Assembly (NCBI RefSeq): GCF_003412455.1
Contig: NZ_QTJU01000002.1
Span: 186,001-250,000, forward strand
Reading direction: 5' to 3'
DNA: 64,000 nucleotides
DNA from: Deminuibacter soli
Lineage (GTDB): Bacteria > Bacteroidota > Bacteroidia > Chitinophagales > Chitinophagaceae
Under the pieces are notes generated by a model that did no database searches, was not told the origin of the DNA, and saw only the letters and a list, made by a program, of their open reading frames with translations. How positions within the stretch are numbered: position 1 is the stretch's first letter; each line of letters opens with the position of its first letter. A program made the translations under genes and the position numbers. Positions 8,939 to 16,579 of this stretch are shown here, piece by piece.

Positions 8939-9952
8939 CTACGGAAAGATCAGTTTCGATTCAACAATAATTTTATAATATGTTGTTTCTTCCTGTTCCT
9001 TGTCACCCTTCTCCAATAACTCCAGCAGTATTTCCGTGGCCTTTTGTCCCTGCAGGTACGGGAACTGGTCTACCGTAATCGCCGGCGGAAAATCAGTATA
9101 CGAGCTGATGGGCAGGTTGGCATAACTCACAAAGGTTACATCCTGGTTTATCTTGATTTTCTTTTCACGTGCATATTTAATGGCATCCAGCGCCACATAA
9201 TCGTTAAAGGCAACAATGGCGGTTACCTTTCTTTTGGCAGAGAGTAATTGCTGTGTTGCCTGGAAATTGCCTTCGCATGTAAGATCGGTTGTGGCAATCA
9301 GCGATGGGTCAAACTTCAACGGTTTTTTGCCCAACGCTTTTATATACCCGTCCAGGCGCTGCTGGCTGGCATACAGCTTTTCAGGTCCGTTGATCATGCC
9401 TATTACCTTGTGCCCGTCTTTCAGCAAATGGTTTACCAGCTGTATGGTGCCTGCTTCCATATCGCAGGCTACATAATGTATGTTGGGTAGTTTGGGAATA
9501 CGGTCGAAGAACACGATGGGGATATTGTATTTCTTCAGCATCTCGAAATGATCGTAGTTCACCGTGTTTTTCGAGATAGATACAATGATGCCATCTACCC
9601 GGTGATTCTTCATGGTTTCCACAATCTGTTTCTCGCGCTGTTCGTCATCATGACTTTGTCCCATCAGTACCGAGTACCTGTTTTTATTGGCTGCATCTTC
9701 AATACCGCTGATAGCTGAGGAGAAAAAGGCTTCAGACAAGGAAGGCATGATTACCCCGAGTGTATAGGTTTTGCGCTGCTGAAAAAAGATAGCGGTCTGG
9801 TTGGGTTCATAACTCAGTTCCTTGGCCAGCTGGTGCACACGCATTTTTGTTCTGAGCCCTATGCTGGGATGATCGTGCAAGGCACGCGACACCGTGGAAG
9901 GGGAGATGTTTAACCTTTTGGCTATTTCTTTGATAGTAGGCGGATTACTCAT
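8939..9952 (-). CDS. LacI family transcriptional regulator
   Basis: A 337-residue repressor or activator. The N-terminal helix-turn-helix is TIKEIAKRLNISPSTVSRAL at about residues 6-25, followed by the hinge and a periplasmic-binding-protein-like sensor domain (TLGVIMPSLSEAFFSSAISG, VDGIIVSISKN, VALDAIKYARE). The start at 9952 places the HTH at the usual distance from the N-terminus; the longer form from 10000 adds 16 unlikely residues. It probably senses a sugar produced by the neighbouring GH109/GH88/sulfatase enzymes. A perfect palindrome CAAACGTTTG lies 84 bp upstream and suggests autoregulation. Confidence 0.92.
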   Translation of the reverse strand: MSNPPTIKEIAKRLNISPSTVSRALHDHPSIGLRTKMRVHQLAKELSYEPNQTAIFFQQRKTYTLGVIMPSLSEAFFSSAISGIEDAANKNRYSVLMGQSHDDEQREKQIVETMKNHRVDGIIVSISKNTVNYDHFEMLKKYNIPIVFFDRIPKLPNIHYVACDMEAGTIQLVNHLLKDGHKVIGMINGPEKLYASQQRLDGYIKALGKKPLKFDPSLIATTDLTCEGNFQATQQLLSAKRKVTAIVAFNDYVALDAIKYAREKKIKINQDVTFVSYANLPISSYTDFPPAITVDQFPYLQGQKATEILLELLEKGDKEQEETTYYKIIVESKLIFP

Positions 9953-10035
9953 GGGGGCACTCGTTTTGACTTGGATAAAAATAACGGAAAATCGCGACAC
10001 CTGCCGCTGTCAATCGCCCGGCCACACGGTTTACT

Positions 10036-10045
10036 CAAACGTTTG
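10036..10045. promoter_or_regulatory. Perfect palindrome CAAACGTTTG, candidate LacI operator
   Basis: A ten-base perfect palindrome with a central CG, the usual form of LacI-family half-sites, located upstream of the LacI gene. Near copies occur at 1857-1866 and 8835-8844 beside other genes of the locus. Confidence 0.5.
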
Positions 10046-10090
10046 CATAGCCTGAAATCATTTCTGTATAAGGGTTTCAAGGATGCGTAA

Positions 10091-10115
10091 AACAAAAGGC
10101 AGCCCTGCGGCTGCC
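10091..10115 (-). terminator. Intrinsic terminator of the PepSY-like gene
   Basis: Stem GGCAGCC / GGCTGCC (10098-10104 with 10109-10115), four-base loop, followed on the minus strand by TTTTGTTTT. It lies 37 bp beyond the stop of the gene at 10152-10580. Confidence 0.8.
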
Positions 10116-10151
10116 CTTGCTTGCACATAAGAAAAATTGTTATAGTTGTTC

Positions 10152-10580
10152 TTATTTTTTGAAGATGCTTACTGTTCCGGCATCATCAACCTGCAGTATT
10201 ACTTTGCCTGTTTCGTTCTGTAATGACACATAGTAGTGGTGGCCTGTTTCTTCATGGTTCAGTTCAACTGCTTCTGTTGCAGTATAATCAGCATATTTGG
10301 TGGTGATTACTTTATAGGCATTCAAAGGCAGGTTCTGCAGCTGCACAGCACGGCTGCTGCCCAGTTTGTGACCTTCTTTATCGTAGAATGCCTGCATGCG
10401 CTGATCGTTTACCATAAAGTTTACGGTGATCATATCTTCGTTTTCTTTTGCAGTGATATTGCTGGCACCGGGAAATTCTTTTTTAACCAGGCTGCTGGCA
10501 TAAGTATTTTCAATGTTGGCGGCCATAGCAGCGTTAATGGCGAAAACAAAAAGGGCGGCGGCGAGGATAAGCTTTTTCAT
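10152..10580 (-). CDS. Small exported PepSY-like (BLIP-fold) protein
   Basis: A 142-residue protein with a clear signal peptide (KKLILAAALFVFAINAAMAA). The rest alternates beta-rich segments such as MITVNFMVNDQRMQAFYDKEGHK and HYYVSLQNETGKVILQVDD, which look like the PepSY-like / BLIP-like secreted proteins common in Bacteroidota. No catalytic motif is visible and its role is unknown. It is a single gene with its own terminator, divergent from the MFS sugar porter. Confidence 0.75.
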   Translation of the reverse strand: MKKLILAAALFVFAINAAMAANIENTYASSLVKKEFPGASNITAKENEDMITVNFMVNDQRMQAFYDKEGHKLGSSRAVQLQNLPLNAYKVITTKYADYTATEAVELNHEETGHHYYVSLQNETGKVILQVDDAGTVSIFKK

Positions 10581-10758
10581 AATTGCGTTTTTATAAGTTT
10601 TATTATTTTTTGTGTTGTTGTATAGTATAAGTCCAAACCGGTGCCAATGTGCCAGAGATATGACAATGTGCTGATAATCAATTGTTCGGTAGAATGGTTA
10701 GTACAAGCACGTGTTCGTTAGTGAACAATTTTCTGTCCGCAACCGAACAGAAGTCCTG

Positions 10759-10784
10759 TTGTATGGCGTGAGAATGTTATCTTG
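10759..10784 (+). promoter_or_regulatory. Candidate promoter of the sugar porter gene
   Basis: TTG at 10759-10761, a 16-base spacer and TATCTTG at 10778-10784, which is one base short of TAnnTTTG. It lies 24 bases before the ATG at 10808. The upstream region holds the short inverted repeat TGTTC/GAACA near 10711-10727, a possible regulator site. Confidence 0.35.
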
Positions 10785-10807
10785 ACACGTAAAACAATAT
10801 CAGCCAT

Positions 10808-12121
10808 ATGTCATACCCCGTTCGCATAGCATTGATCGCAGCTTTGGGAGGATTTTTATTTGGTTTTGAAACAGCAGTTATATCAGGCGCAGAAGCCATT
10901 ATCCAGCAATTGTGGTCGTTAAGTCCCTTCTGGCAGGGCTTTACAGTAGCCGCCAGTTTAATAGGTACGGTGCTGGGTTCACTGGTAGCCGGTATGCCCG
11001 CTAAAAAGCTGGGCCGTAAAAAAGTGTTGATGGCTATTGCCGTTATTTACCTGTTCTCTTCTATCGGTTGTGCAACCGCAGGCACCTGGTTATTATTTGT
11101 GTTCTTCCGTTTTGCCGGTGGCGTTGCCGTGGGTGTTTCTTCTGTGGTAGGCCCCATGTATATTTCAGAGATTTCCCCCGCACATTTGCGTGGCCGCCTG
11201 GCAGGTTCTTTCCAGTTAAATATTGTGGCCGGTATTTTTATCGCGTATCTCACCAACTTTTTATTTGTAGGTCTTGGTGATAATGCCTGGCGTTATATGA
11301 TGGGTATTATGGTGGTACCGGCAGGTTTGTTCTGGCTGCTGCTGCGCAGCATCCCTGAAAGTCCGCGCTGGCTGGTGCTGAATGGCCGCGAAGCAGAAGC
11401 CATTACCGTAATGAACCGCCTGCAGGAAACCAATGTGCAGGGTGTAATTACCGCCATACGTGAATCGGTAAAACAACACCAGGAATCACTTTTCCAGAAA
11501 CGTTATGCCCGCCCGATTATATATGCTGTGCTGCTGGCGATGTTTAACCAGCTGGCAGGTATCAACGCCATCTTATACTATGCCCCGCGTATTTTTGAAA
11601 TGGCCGGGTTTGATAAGGCACATGCTTACCTGCAGCCTGTTTATATCGGCGCAGCCAACCTGTTGTTTACCTTACTGGCCATGTCGGTGATTGACCGCTT
11701 TGGCCGCAAAACCCTGCTTATTATCGGCTCTATTGGTATGATCGTGTTTCTCGCACTCACGGCCTATGCCTTCAGAAACCCCGGACAGGAAAGCAAGGAG
11801 GTGTTGATTTACCTGATTGGCTTTATCGCCTTCTTCGCCTTTTCGCAGGGCGCCGTTATCTGGGTGTTTATTTCCGAAATATTCCCGAACGCGGTACGTT
11901 CACAAGGCGGCTCGCTGGGCAGCTTTACTCACTGGATTATGGATGCGATTATCTCGTGGACCTTTCCCATTATCGTAGGCAGCAGTGTGCTGGGTGGTTA
12001 TTACTCTTTCGTGTTTTACGCTGTAATGATGTGCCTGCACCTGGTATTCGTCTGGAAGTTTCTCCCCGAAACCAAGGGGCGTTCGCTGGAAGATATACAG
12101 AAGGAGCTGGGGATTGAATAG
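10808..12121 (+). CDS. MFS sugar:proton symporter (sugar porter family)
   Basis: A 437-residue, twelve-helix transporter. Signature motifs of the sugar porter family are all present: FGFETAVISGA in helix 1, GRKKVLM after helix 2, PESPRWL before the central loop, DRFGRKTLL after helix 8 and PETKGRSLEDIQ at the C-terminus. The substrate is probably a hexose or pentose; XylE/GalP-like specificity cannot be decided. Placement next to the GH109/kinase/LacI genes suggests it imports a monosaccharide released by that locus. Confidence 0.9.
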   Translation: MSYPVRIALIAALGGFLFGFETAVISGAEAIIQQLWSLSPFWQGFTVAASLIGTVLGSLVAGMPAKKLGRKKVLMAIAVIYLFSSIGCATAGTWLLFVFFRFAGGVAVGVSSVVGPMYISEISPAHLRGRLAGSFQLNIVAGIFIAYLTNFLFVGLGDNAWRYMMGIMVVPAGLFWLLLRSIPESPRWLVLNGREAEAITVMNRLQETNVQGVITAIRESVKQHQESLFQKRYARPIIYAVLLAMFNQLAGINAILYYAPRIFEMAGFDKAHAYLQPVYIGAANLLFTLLAMSVIDRFGRKTLLIIGSIGMIVFLALTAYAFRNPGQESKEVLIYLIGFIAFFAFSQGAVIWVFISEIFPNAVRSQGGSLGSFTHWIMDAIISWTFPIIVGSSVLGGYYSFVFYAVMMCLHLVFVWKFLPETKGRSLEDIQKELGIE

Positions 12122-12130
12122 CGTGAAAAT

Positions 12131-12345
12131 ACATCGAGAATCGAGACATCGACACGTCGAGACTATCTTATCGGATAACAATTCGACAATCGAGACATCG
12201 ACACGTCGAGACTATCTTATCGGATAACAATTCGACAATCGAGACATCGACACGTCGAGACTATCTTAGCGAGTGCTATACTTGTCGCCGGAGACGATTT
12301 ATACTGAACAAACTTGCAGCTCGTAGCTTGAAGCTTGCAGCTGTT
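12131..12345 (+). repeat. Composite repeat: 49-bp tandem units plus conserved tail, left copy
   Basis: A 49-bp unit starting CGAGACATCGACACGTCGAG begins at 12142, 12191 and 12240 (last copy partial). It is followed by a tail with TATACTTGTCGCC and TTTATACTGAACAAACTTGC. The same arrangement recurs inverted at 13650-13800, about 1.3 kb away, so this is one dispersed element family and not a unique sequence. Units are contiguous with no spacers, so it is not a CRISPR. Confidence 0.85.
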
Positions 12346-12372
12346 TTCGAACTCTTAAACGTTTAAACGCAT

Positions 12373-12402
12373 AAAAAAGGCTCCCCGCGGGAGCCTTTTT
12401 TT
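12373..12402. terminator. Bidirectional intrinsic terminator
   Basis: Stem GGCTCCC (12379-12385) / GGGAGCC (12389-12395), three-base loop, with A6 on the left and T7 on the right. It can end the minus-strand LytTR gene, whose stop it touches, and any plus-strand readthrough from the MFS gene. Confidence 0.85.
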
Positions 12403-13063
12403 ATGCAATCACGCCTTCTCTTCGCCGGCGGCGGCTCAGGCGTATTTCCCTGTCGCCGTATAGCAGGCGGCCTTTGTGGGCATCCTGCACTACTTCAGCG
12501 GGCAGCACCAGGTGGCGGTTTACCCGGAAAAACTGCTGCTGCGGCAATAAGGTCATTATTTTATTCAGTGAACAGGCAATCATAAACTGGTTGCCCGGAA
12601 CGGTAATGGTGATGTAGTTGGTTTTGGCTTCAATACACTGCACATCGGGGAAGTGTATTTTCTTAAAGCGGTAGTTGTGTTTGATAAAGAAAAAATTCCA
12701 GTGATACTGCGCGCGGAAAAGGCCATGTTCTATGTTCAGCAATATCCTGTTTACACTGGTGAGGCAGTAGGGTTCTTTGAGGTGAAGGGATAAATCTTTT
12801 GCCAGCAGCTCTGTGCCTTTTTCATTATGCTCCGAAATAAATACCAGCAAGGGTCTGTGGTGTGCCTGCATTTCGGCAAAGCTGGTATAGTTCCAATCTT
12901 TCACTTTCAGAAACATGGCGGTGATCTCGTGCTGTTGCAGCAGATCAGCAGCTTGCTGGGTGGTTGCACAGGTGTATACGGTGGCGGCGGGACGGCATTG
13001 CATAATAATAGTGCGCAAGGCCTGGCAGGAGAATGCCTGCTCATTCACAATCAAAAATTGCAT
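12401..13063 (-). CDS. LytTR-domain regulator with degenerate receiver
   Basis: A 220-residue protein. Residues about 120-215 form a LytTR DNA-binding domain (YRFKKIHFPDVQCIEAKTNY, FFRVNRHLVLP). The first 110 residues have receiver-like length and pattern, but the acidic pair after the first strand reads N7-E8 and the phosphoacceptor position reads Lys (MFLKVKDW, K53). Phosphorylation in the usual way is therefore unlikely. No cognate sensor kinase lies beside it. The gene stands alone between two inverted copies of a composite repeat. Confidence 0.85.
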   Translation of the reverse strand: MQFLIVNEQAFSCQALRTIIMQCRPAATVYTCATTQQAADLLQQHEITAMFLKVKDWNYTSFAEMQAHHRPLLVFISEHNEKGTELLAKDLSLHLKEPYCLTSVNRILLNIEHGLFRAQYHWNFFFIKHNYRFKKIHFPDVQCIEAKTNYITITVPGNQFMIACSLNKIMTLLPQQQFFRVNRHLVLPAEVVQDAHKGRLLYGDREIRLSRRRRREGVIA

Positions 13064-13392
13064 AGTTGTTTTGGGTATGGCGCTGGGCCGGTGTTAAAAA
13101 GATGAGGAGCCTGCGTTCAGGCAATTAACGGGGGAGGTGGGAAGGCGAATCTGTTGCGAGTGATTCCATCAGCAGTACATAGCTTGTACGCTTGTCGTGG
13201 TATGTTTTTGATGGATAGTCTGGTCGCATGGCCCATGAAAATACAGATTCCTGTATTCCCAAACAAAAAAAGGTCAGGGTGGCTGGTGAGTGGTGGCTGG
13301 TGAGTGGTGAGTGGTCAGTGGTGAGTGATTGAAGCGGAGGGGTTGTGGGAACGGATCACTGGTGAATGGTGAATAGGCAATAGTGAATAAAA

Positions 13393-13432
13393 CAGCGAAT
13401 GTTGCCGGTGTCCTCACCGGCAACATTCGCTG
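13393..13432. repeat. Perfect 18-bp hairpin, REP-like
   Basis: Arms CAGCGAATGTTGCCGGTG and its exact complement are separated by TCCT. The ten-base core with the same TCCT loop recurs at 48321-48344, and a loop-less form (GTTGCCGGCAAC) occurs at 44965-44976. Each copy is accompanied by 'gtgaat' tracts. Confidence 0.8.
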
Positions 13433-13649
13433 CAATCAAGATCGATCTGTATAGAAGCACTAAACAACAATAATAATGCATGGGAGAGGTTACGGCCAAA
13501 CGGCAACAGTAGCCTGCTCCCGGCCTGCCGGGCAGCCCGGGAGAGCTTCTTGAAAGCTTTTGATAGCTTTTTTAATTTTTTAAGATGGCTTGCGGAAGCA
13601 GCTTCGCTTAGGTTAAATCATTCACGACAGGAAAACGGTCGCAAGCTCA

Positions 13650-13800
13650 GGCTACGGGCTGCAAGTTTGTTCAGTATAAATCGCCTCCTGCGACAAGTAT
13701 ATTGGTACTCGCTTAGATGGTCTCGACGTATCGAAGTCTCGATTCTCGAAATTGGTACCCGCTTAGATAGTCTCGACGTGTCGATGTCTCGATTCTCGAA
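13650..13800 (-). repeat. Composite repeat, inverted right copy
   Basis: This is the reverse complement of the element at 12131-12345. It has the tail (GCAAGTTTGTTCAGTATAAA, then GACAAGTATA) followed by two units of about 50 bp containing TAGTCTCGACGTGTCGATG. Together the copies flank the LytTR gene and about 0.5 kb of non-coding DNA. Confidence 0.8.
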
Positions 13801-13970
13801 TTGTTACCCGCTTCGATCACTCACAACTGACGACTGACGATTCACGCCTTACCGCTCATCACATCCCCCGGATTATCCAATCCTTTCCCCTGATTATCCA
13901 TTTTTCGGGAGCCGGAGTTCTGTTGTTTTGCAAATACTAACCGTTGTACTCAAATTTCAAAAAACACACT

Positions 13971-14678
13971 ATGTTCAATATTAAACAGAAAGCCATCGCG
14001 CTCATCGAAAACCGGGTTGGTAAAACCGGGCGTGTACTGGGTGTACGCCATTGGGAGCCGGGCGGTTTTGTGGAAATAGACCTGCACCTGCCGGATATTG
14101 ATATGTACCGGTTTTCCAGTGTGCAACACATTAAATGCCGTGTAGCACCCGCCCAATACCGTGATTATACCATTGCCGGCTGGGATGCGGAAACCCATAC
14201 CTGTACCTTATATATTCATACCGCACATGCGGGAGCGGGCAGCAACTGGGCCAATAACCTGGAAGAGGGGGATGAAATCGTGTACCTGGGGGTAAGCGGC
14301 AGCGTGCACAGCGCTACGGAACGCAGCACTTTGCTGTGCCTGGGCGATGCCAGCACCATTGGTCATTACTGGGCCCTGCAGCAACTGGCGCATAGCGGCC
14401 GGGCTAACCTGTGCGGAGCCATTGCATTGGATCATGAAGCCTATTGCGGTCAGCTGAATGATTACCTGCGTATGAATGTGCAGCCGCTGCTGCAGACAGA
14501 TGCGGGGGGCGAAACCGTATTGTTGCAGTGGATGCAGCAGGAGCTGCTGAAACGGCAGCATGAAGATGTTACGGTATATGTGGCCGGTTATTCACCTGCC
14601 GTGGCTACCCTGCGCAGGCAGCTCAGGAGCCTGCGTTATGGTGGTGCACTGGTTAAAGCACAGGCCTTCTGGTCATAA
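13971..14678 (+). CDS. Siderophore-interacting-protein-like flavoprotein
   Basis: A 235-residue cytosolic protein. The N-terminal half is a beta-barrel of the ferredoxin-reductase type with RDYTIAGWD, the R-x-Y-T FAD-binding motif of SIP/ViuB proteins. The C-terminal half has the NAD(P)-type segments LLCLGDASTIGHYWAL and VYVAGYSPAV. Such proteins reduce ferric siderophores or related flavin substrates; no siderophore gene is nearby. An in-frame ATG at 13944 is possible, but the 13971 start follows an A-rich tract. Its end overlaps by six bases the convergent TetR gene. Confidence 0.75.
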   Translation: MFNIKQKAIALIENRVGKTGRVLGVRHWEPGGFVEIDLHLPDIDMYRFSSVQHIKCRVAPAQYRDYTIAGWDAETHTCTLYIHTAHAGAGSNWANNLEEGDEIVYLGVSGSVHSATERSTLLCLGDASTIGHYWALQQLAHSGRANLCGAIALDHEAYCGQLNDYLRMNVQPLLQTDAGGETVLLQWMQQELLKRQHEDVTVYVAGYSPAVATLRRQLRSLRYGGALVKAQAFWS

Positions 14679-15272
14679 ATGCCAGCTGCCGCCGAGAAAA
14701 TTGCGGGTAATGGCCTTGATGTGTTCGGTGAGTTTTGTTTCAATGCCGGCTTCGTCCTGCATTTCATCCTGGTCAATCAGTGTTTGGGTAATGGTGCCGA
14801 GCATGGTGTTGAACAGCAGCAATACATCGTGTTCGCCGGGAAGAAAATAACCGGTTTGCTGTCCGCCATAGATCAGGGAACTGAGTATTTCAGTCTGGTG
14901 CCCCTTAATTTCTTTCACCATGGCGCTCACTACGGGGTTTTTGTTGGTGATCTGCTCTGCCATTACCAGGCGGTAAAATGCCTGGTGTGCCAGCGCCCTG
15001 TGTACCAGTGCGGTGATAAACAGGTTTATTTTGGCCGGGTAACTCAGTTCTTCATTGCCGGCAATGGCGGCATTGGTATCCAGTACCAGCTGTATACCCT
15101 GTTGCAGCATGGCTTCCAGCAACTTGTCTTTCGAGCCGAAATAGTACGAGATAGCTGAAATATTTACTTTCGCCTGTTCTGCTATATCCCTGATCGATGT
15201 GCCTTCATATCCGCCGGAGGCAAAAAGATGCCTGGCCGTGTTGAGGATATGGGATCGCTTGTCCAGATTCAT
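14673..15272 (-). CDS. TetR/AcrR family transcriptional regulator
   Basis: A 199-residue regulator. The N-terminal TetR helix-turn-helix is seen in GYEGTSIRDIAEQAKVNISAI followed by SYYFGSKDKLLEAML, about residues 18-53. The C-terminal ligand domain is not diagnostic. The gene converges on the SIP-like gene, with which it overlaps by six bases, and is divergent from the MscS gene, so either neighbour could be a target. Confidence 0.9.
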   Translation of the reverse strand: MNLDKRSHILNTARHLFASGGYEGTSIRDIAEQAKVNISAISYYFGSKDKLLEAMLQQGIQLVLDTNAAIAGNEELSYPAKINLFITALVHRALAHQAFYRLVMAEQITNKNPVVSAMVKEIKGHQTEILSSLIYGGQQTGYFLPGEHDVLLLFNTMLGTITQTLIDQDEMQDEAGIETKLTEHIKAITRNFLGGSWHL

Positions 15273-15395
15273 ATGTCCTTGGTTCTACTGCAAAAGTACT
15301 CAAGCCAATAACACATACAATTACACATTTGACCGGTTTTTTTGTACAAATCAGTGATGTGGGGGCATGTTGTTTGCAATATACCGCTAACCAAT

Positions 15396-16514
15396 ATGCA
15401 CAAAGCTATGATTGACAAACTGCTGAATGCGCTCGACCACTTGCCCGATTACCTCTGGAACCTGATGCTGATAGCCGGTGCCATACTGGTGGGGTTAATT
15501 ATAAAATGGCTGCTTGCCATTACCATTAAGTTCCTGTACGCCAAAAAGGGGGAATACTCCTTAACCCGGTCTATCATTAAACACCTGGGCAAACCGGTGA
15601 ACTACTTTTTGCCGCTCCTGGCCCTGAACCTGGCAGAACCGCTCATCCGCATTAAACCGAAGTATTTCCCGGCGTATGATAAATTTGTTGACATATCCCT
15701 GATTATTGCTTTTGCCGCCATATTGGTAAGCATCACCAACGTAGTGCAGGATTATATTTATCATGTATACGATTCCAGTGCAGAGAACAACCTGCGGGCG
15801 CGTAAAATACGCACACAGCTGCAGTTTGTACGGAGGCTGGTAATTACCACCATCATTATATTAACGGTTTGTGCCGTGCTGCTCAACTTCGATCACCTGC
15901 GTAAAATAGGCGCTACACTGCTTACCGGCGTAGGGGTAGGCGGTATTATCATTGGTTTTGCGGCGCAGAAATCGCTGGGCAATTTCCTGGCAGGGTTCCA
16001 GATTGCGTTTACCCAACCCATCCGTATTGACGATGTGCTGGTGCTGGAAGGTGAGTGGGGCAGGGTAGAAGAAATATCGCTGACCTACGTGGTGGTGAAC
16101 ATCTGGGACCAGCGGAGATTGATCGTGCCGATCAACTATTTTATAGAAAAGCCCTTCCAGAACTGGACGCGCAGCACGTCTGAACTGCTGGGAACGGTGT
16201 TTTTGTACATGGATTATACCATTCCGCTGGAGCCATTGCGGGCCGAATTTTACCGTTTACTGGACGGCGCGCCGCTGTGGGACAAGCGGGTGCGGGTGCT
16301 GCAGATAACCAATGCCAGTGAAAAAACAATGGAAATCCGCTTCCTCATGAGTGCCCACAACTCAAGCCAGGCCTTCGATCTGCGTTGTTACATCAGGGAG
16401 AACCTCATTGTATATATCCAGCAAAACTACCCGGGCAGCCTGCCGCAGAACCGGGTAACCCTCGACAACCCCTTCACCGGGCAGGTGCCGGCAGTGGTAA
16501 CAGAGCGGTCATGA
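15396..16514 (+). CDS. MscS-family mechanosensitive ion channel
   Basis: About 372 residues. Several N-terminal membrane helices (AGAILVGLIIKWLLAITIKFLY and others) are followed by the conserved MscS pore region GVGVGGIIIGFAAQKSLGNF and the beta domain with FTQPIRIDDVLVLEGEWGRVEEI. The channel would release solutes on hypo-osmotic shock. Candidate starts are 15342, 15396 and 15408; the last two begin immediately before the amphipathic helix IDKLLNALDHLP and are preferred. The MarR gene follows. Confidence 0.88.
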   Translation: MHKAMIDKLLNALDHLPDYLWNLMLIAGAILVGLIIKWLLAITIKFLYAKKGEYSLTRSIIKHLGKPVNYFLPLLALNLAEPLIRIKPKYFPAYDKFVDISLIIAFAAILVSITNVVQDYIYHVYDSSAENNLRARKIRTQLQFVRRLVITTIIILTVCAVLLNFDHLRKIGATLLTGVGVGGIIIGFAAQKSLGNFLAGFQIAFTQPIRIDDVLVLEGEWGRVEEISLTYVVVNIWDQRRLIVPINYFIEKPFQNWTRSTSELLGTVFLYMDYTIPLEPLRAEFYRLLDGAPLWDKRVRVLQITNASEKTMEIRFLMSAHNSSQAFDLRCYIRENLIVYIQQNYPGSLPQNRVTLDNPFTGQVPAVVTERS

Positions 16515-16542
16515 AGTTTTTCAAAAAAAACTTTTAAAAAAA

Positions 16543-16575
16543 TAGTTGATGTATCTACTATTCTTTTTACCTTTG
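16543..16575 (+). promoter_or_regulatory. Promoter and operator of the marR-type gene
   Basis: The near-palindrome TAGTTGATGTATCTACTA (16543-16560, one mismatch) has the form of a MarR operator. It overlaps the -33 position of a promoter whose -7 box TACCTTTG lies at 16568-16575, only four bases before the ATG at 16580. This predicts autorepression and a leaderless or nearly leaderless mRNA. Confidence 0.6.
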
Positions 16576-16579
16576 TGTC

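Larger units (their letters stand above)
13064..13970. other. Gene-free 0.9-kb stretch rich in repeats
   Basis: No convincing gene is seen. The stretch contains low-complexity 'gagtggtgagtggt' text (13280-13330), a 'gtgaatggtgaatag' tract, a perfect 18-bp hairpin (13393-13432), a GC-rich hairpin near 13516-13542 and the inverted composite repeat (13650-13800). An apparent 95-codon ORF at 13550-13837 lies within the repeats. Confidence 0.7.

Noticed and set aside
12142-12268. CRISPR-like regularly repeated 49-bp units
   Set aside because: Units are contiguous tandem repeats without unique spacers, and the same unit occurs elsewhere inverted; no cas genes are present.
12355-12366. Palindrome TTAAACGTTTAA as a further LacI site
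   Set aside because: It sits next to a terminator between gene ends, not upstream of a gene, and resembles the 'cttaaacgtttaaac' filler text common in these spacers.
13550-13837. 95-codon plus-strand ORF
   Set aside because: It lies across dispersed repeat sequence, has a basic, low-plausibility composition and no homology pattern I recognise.
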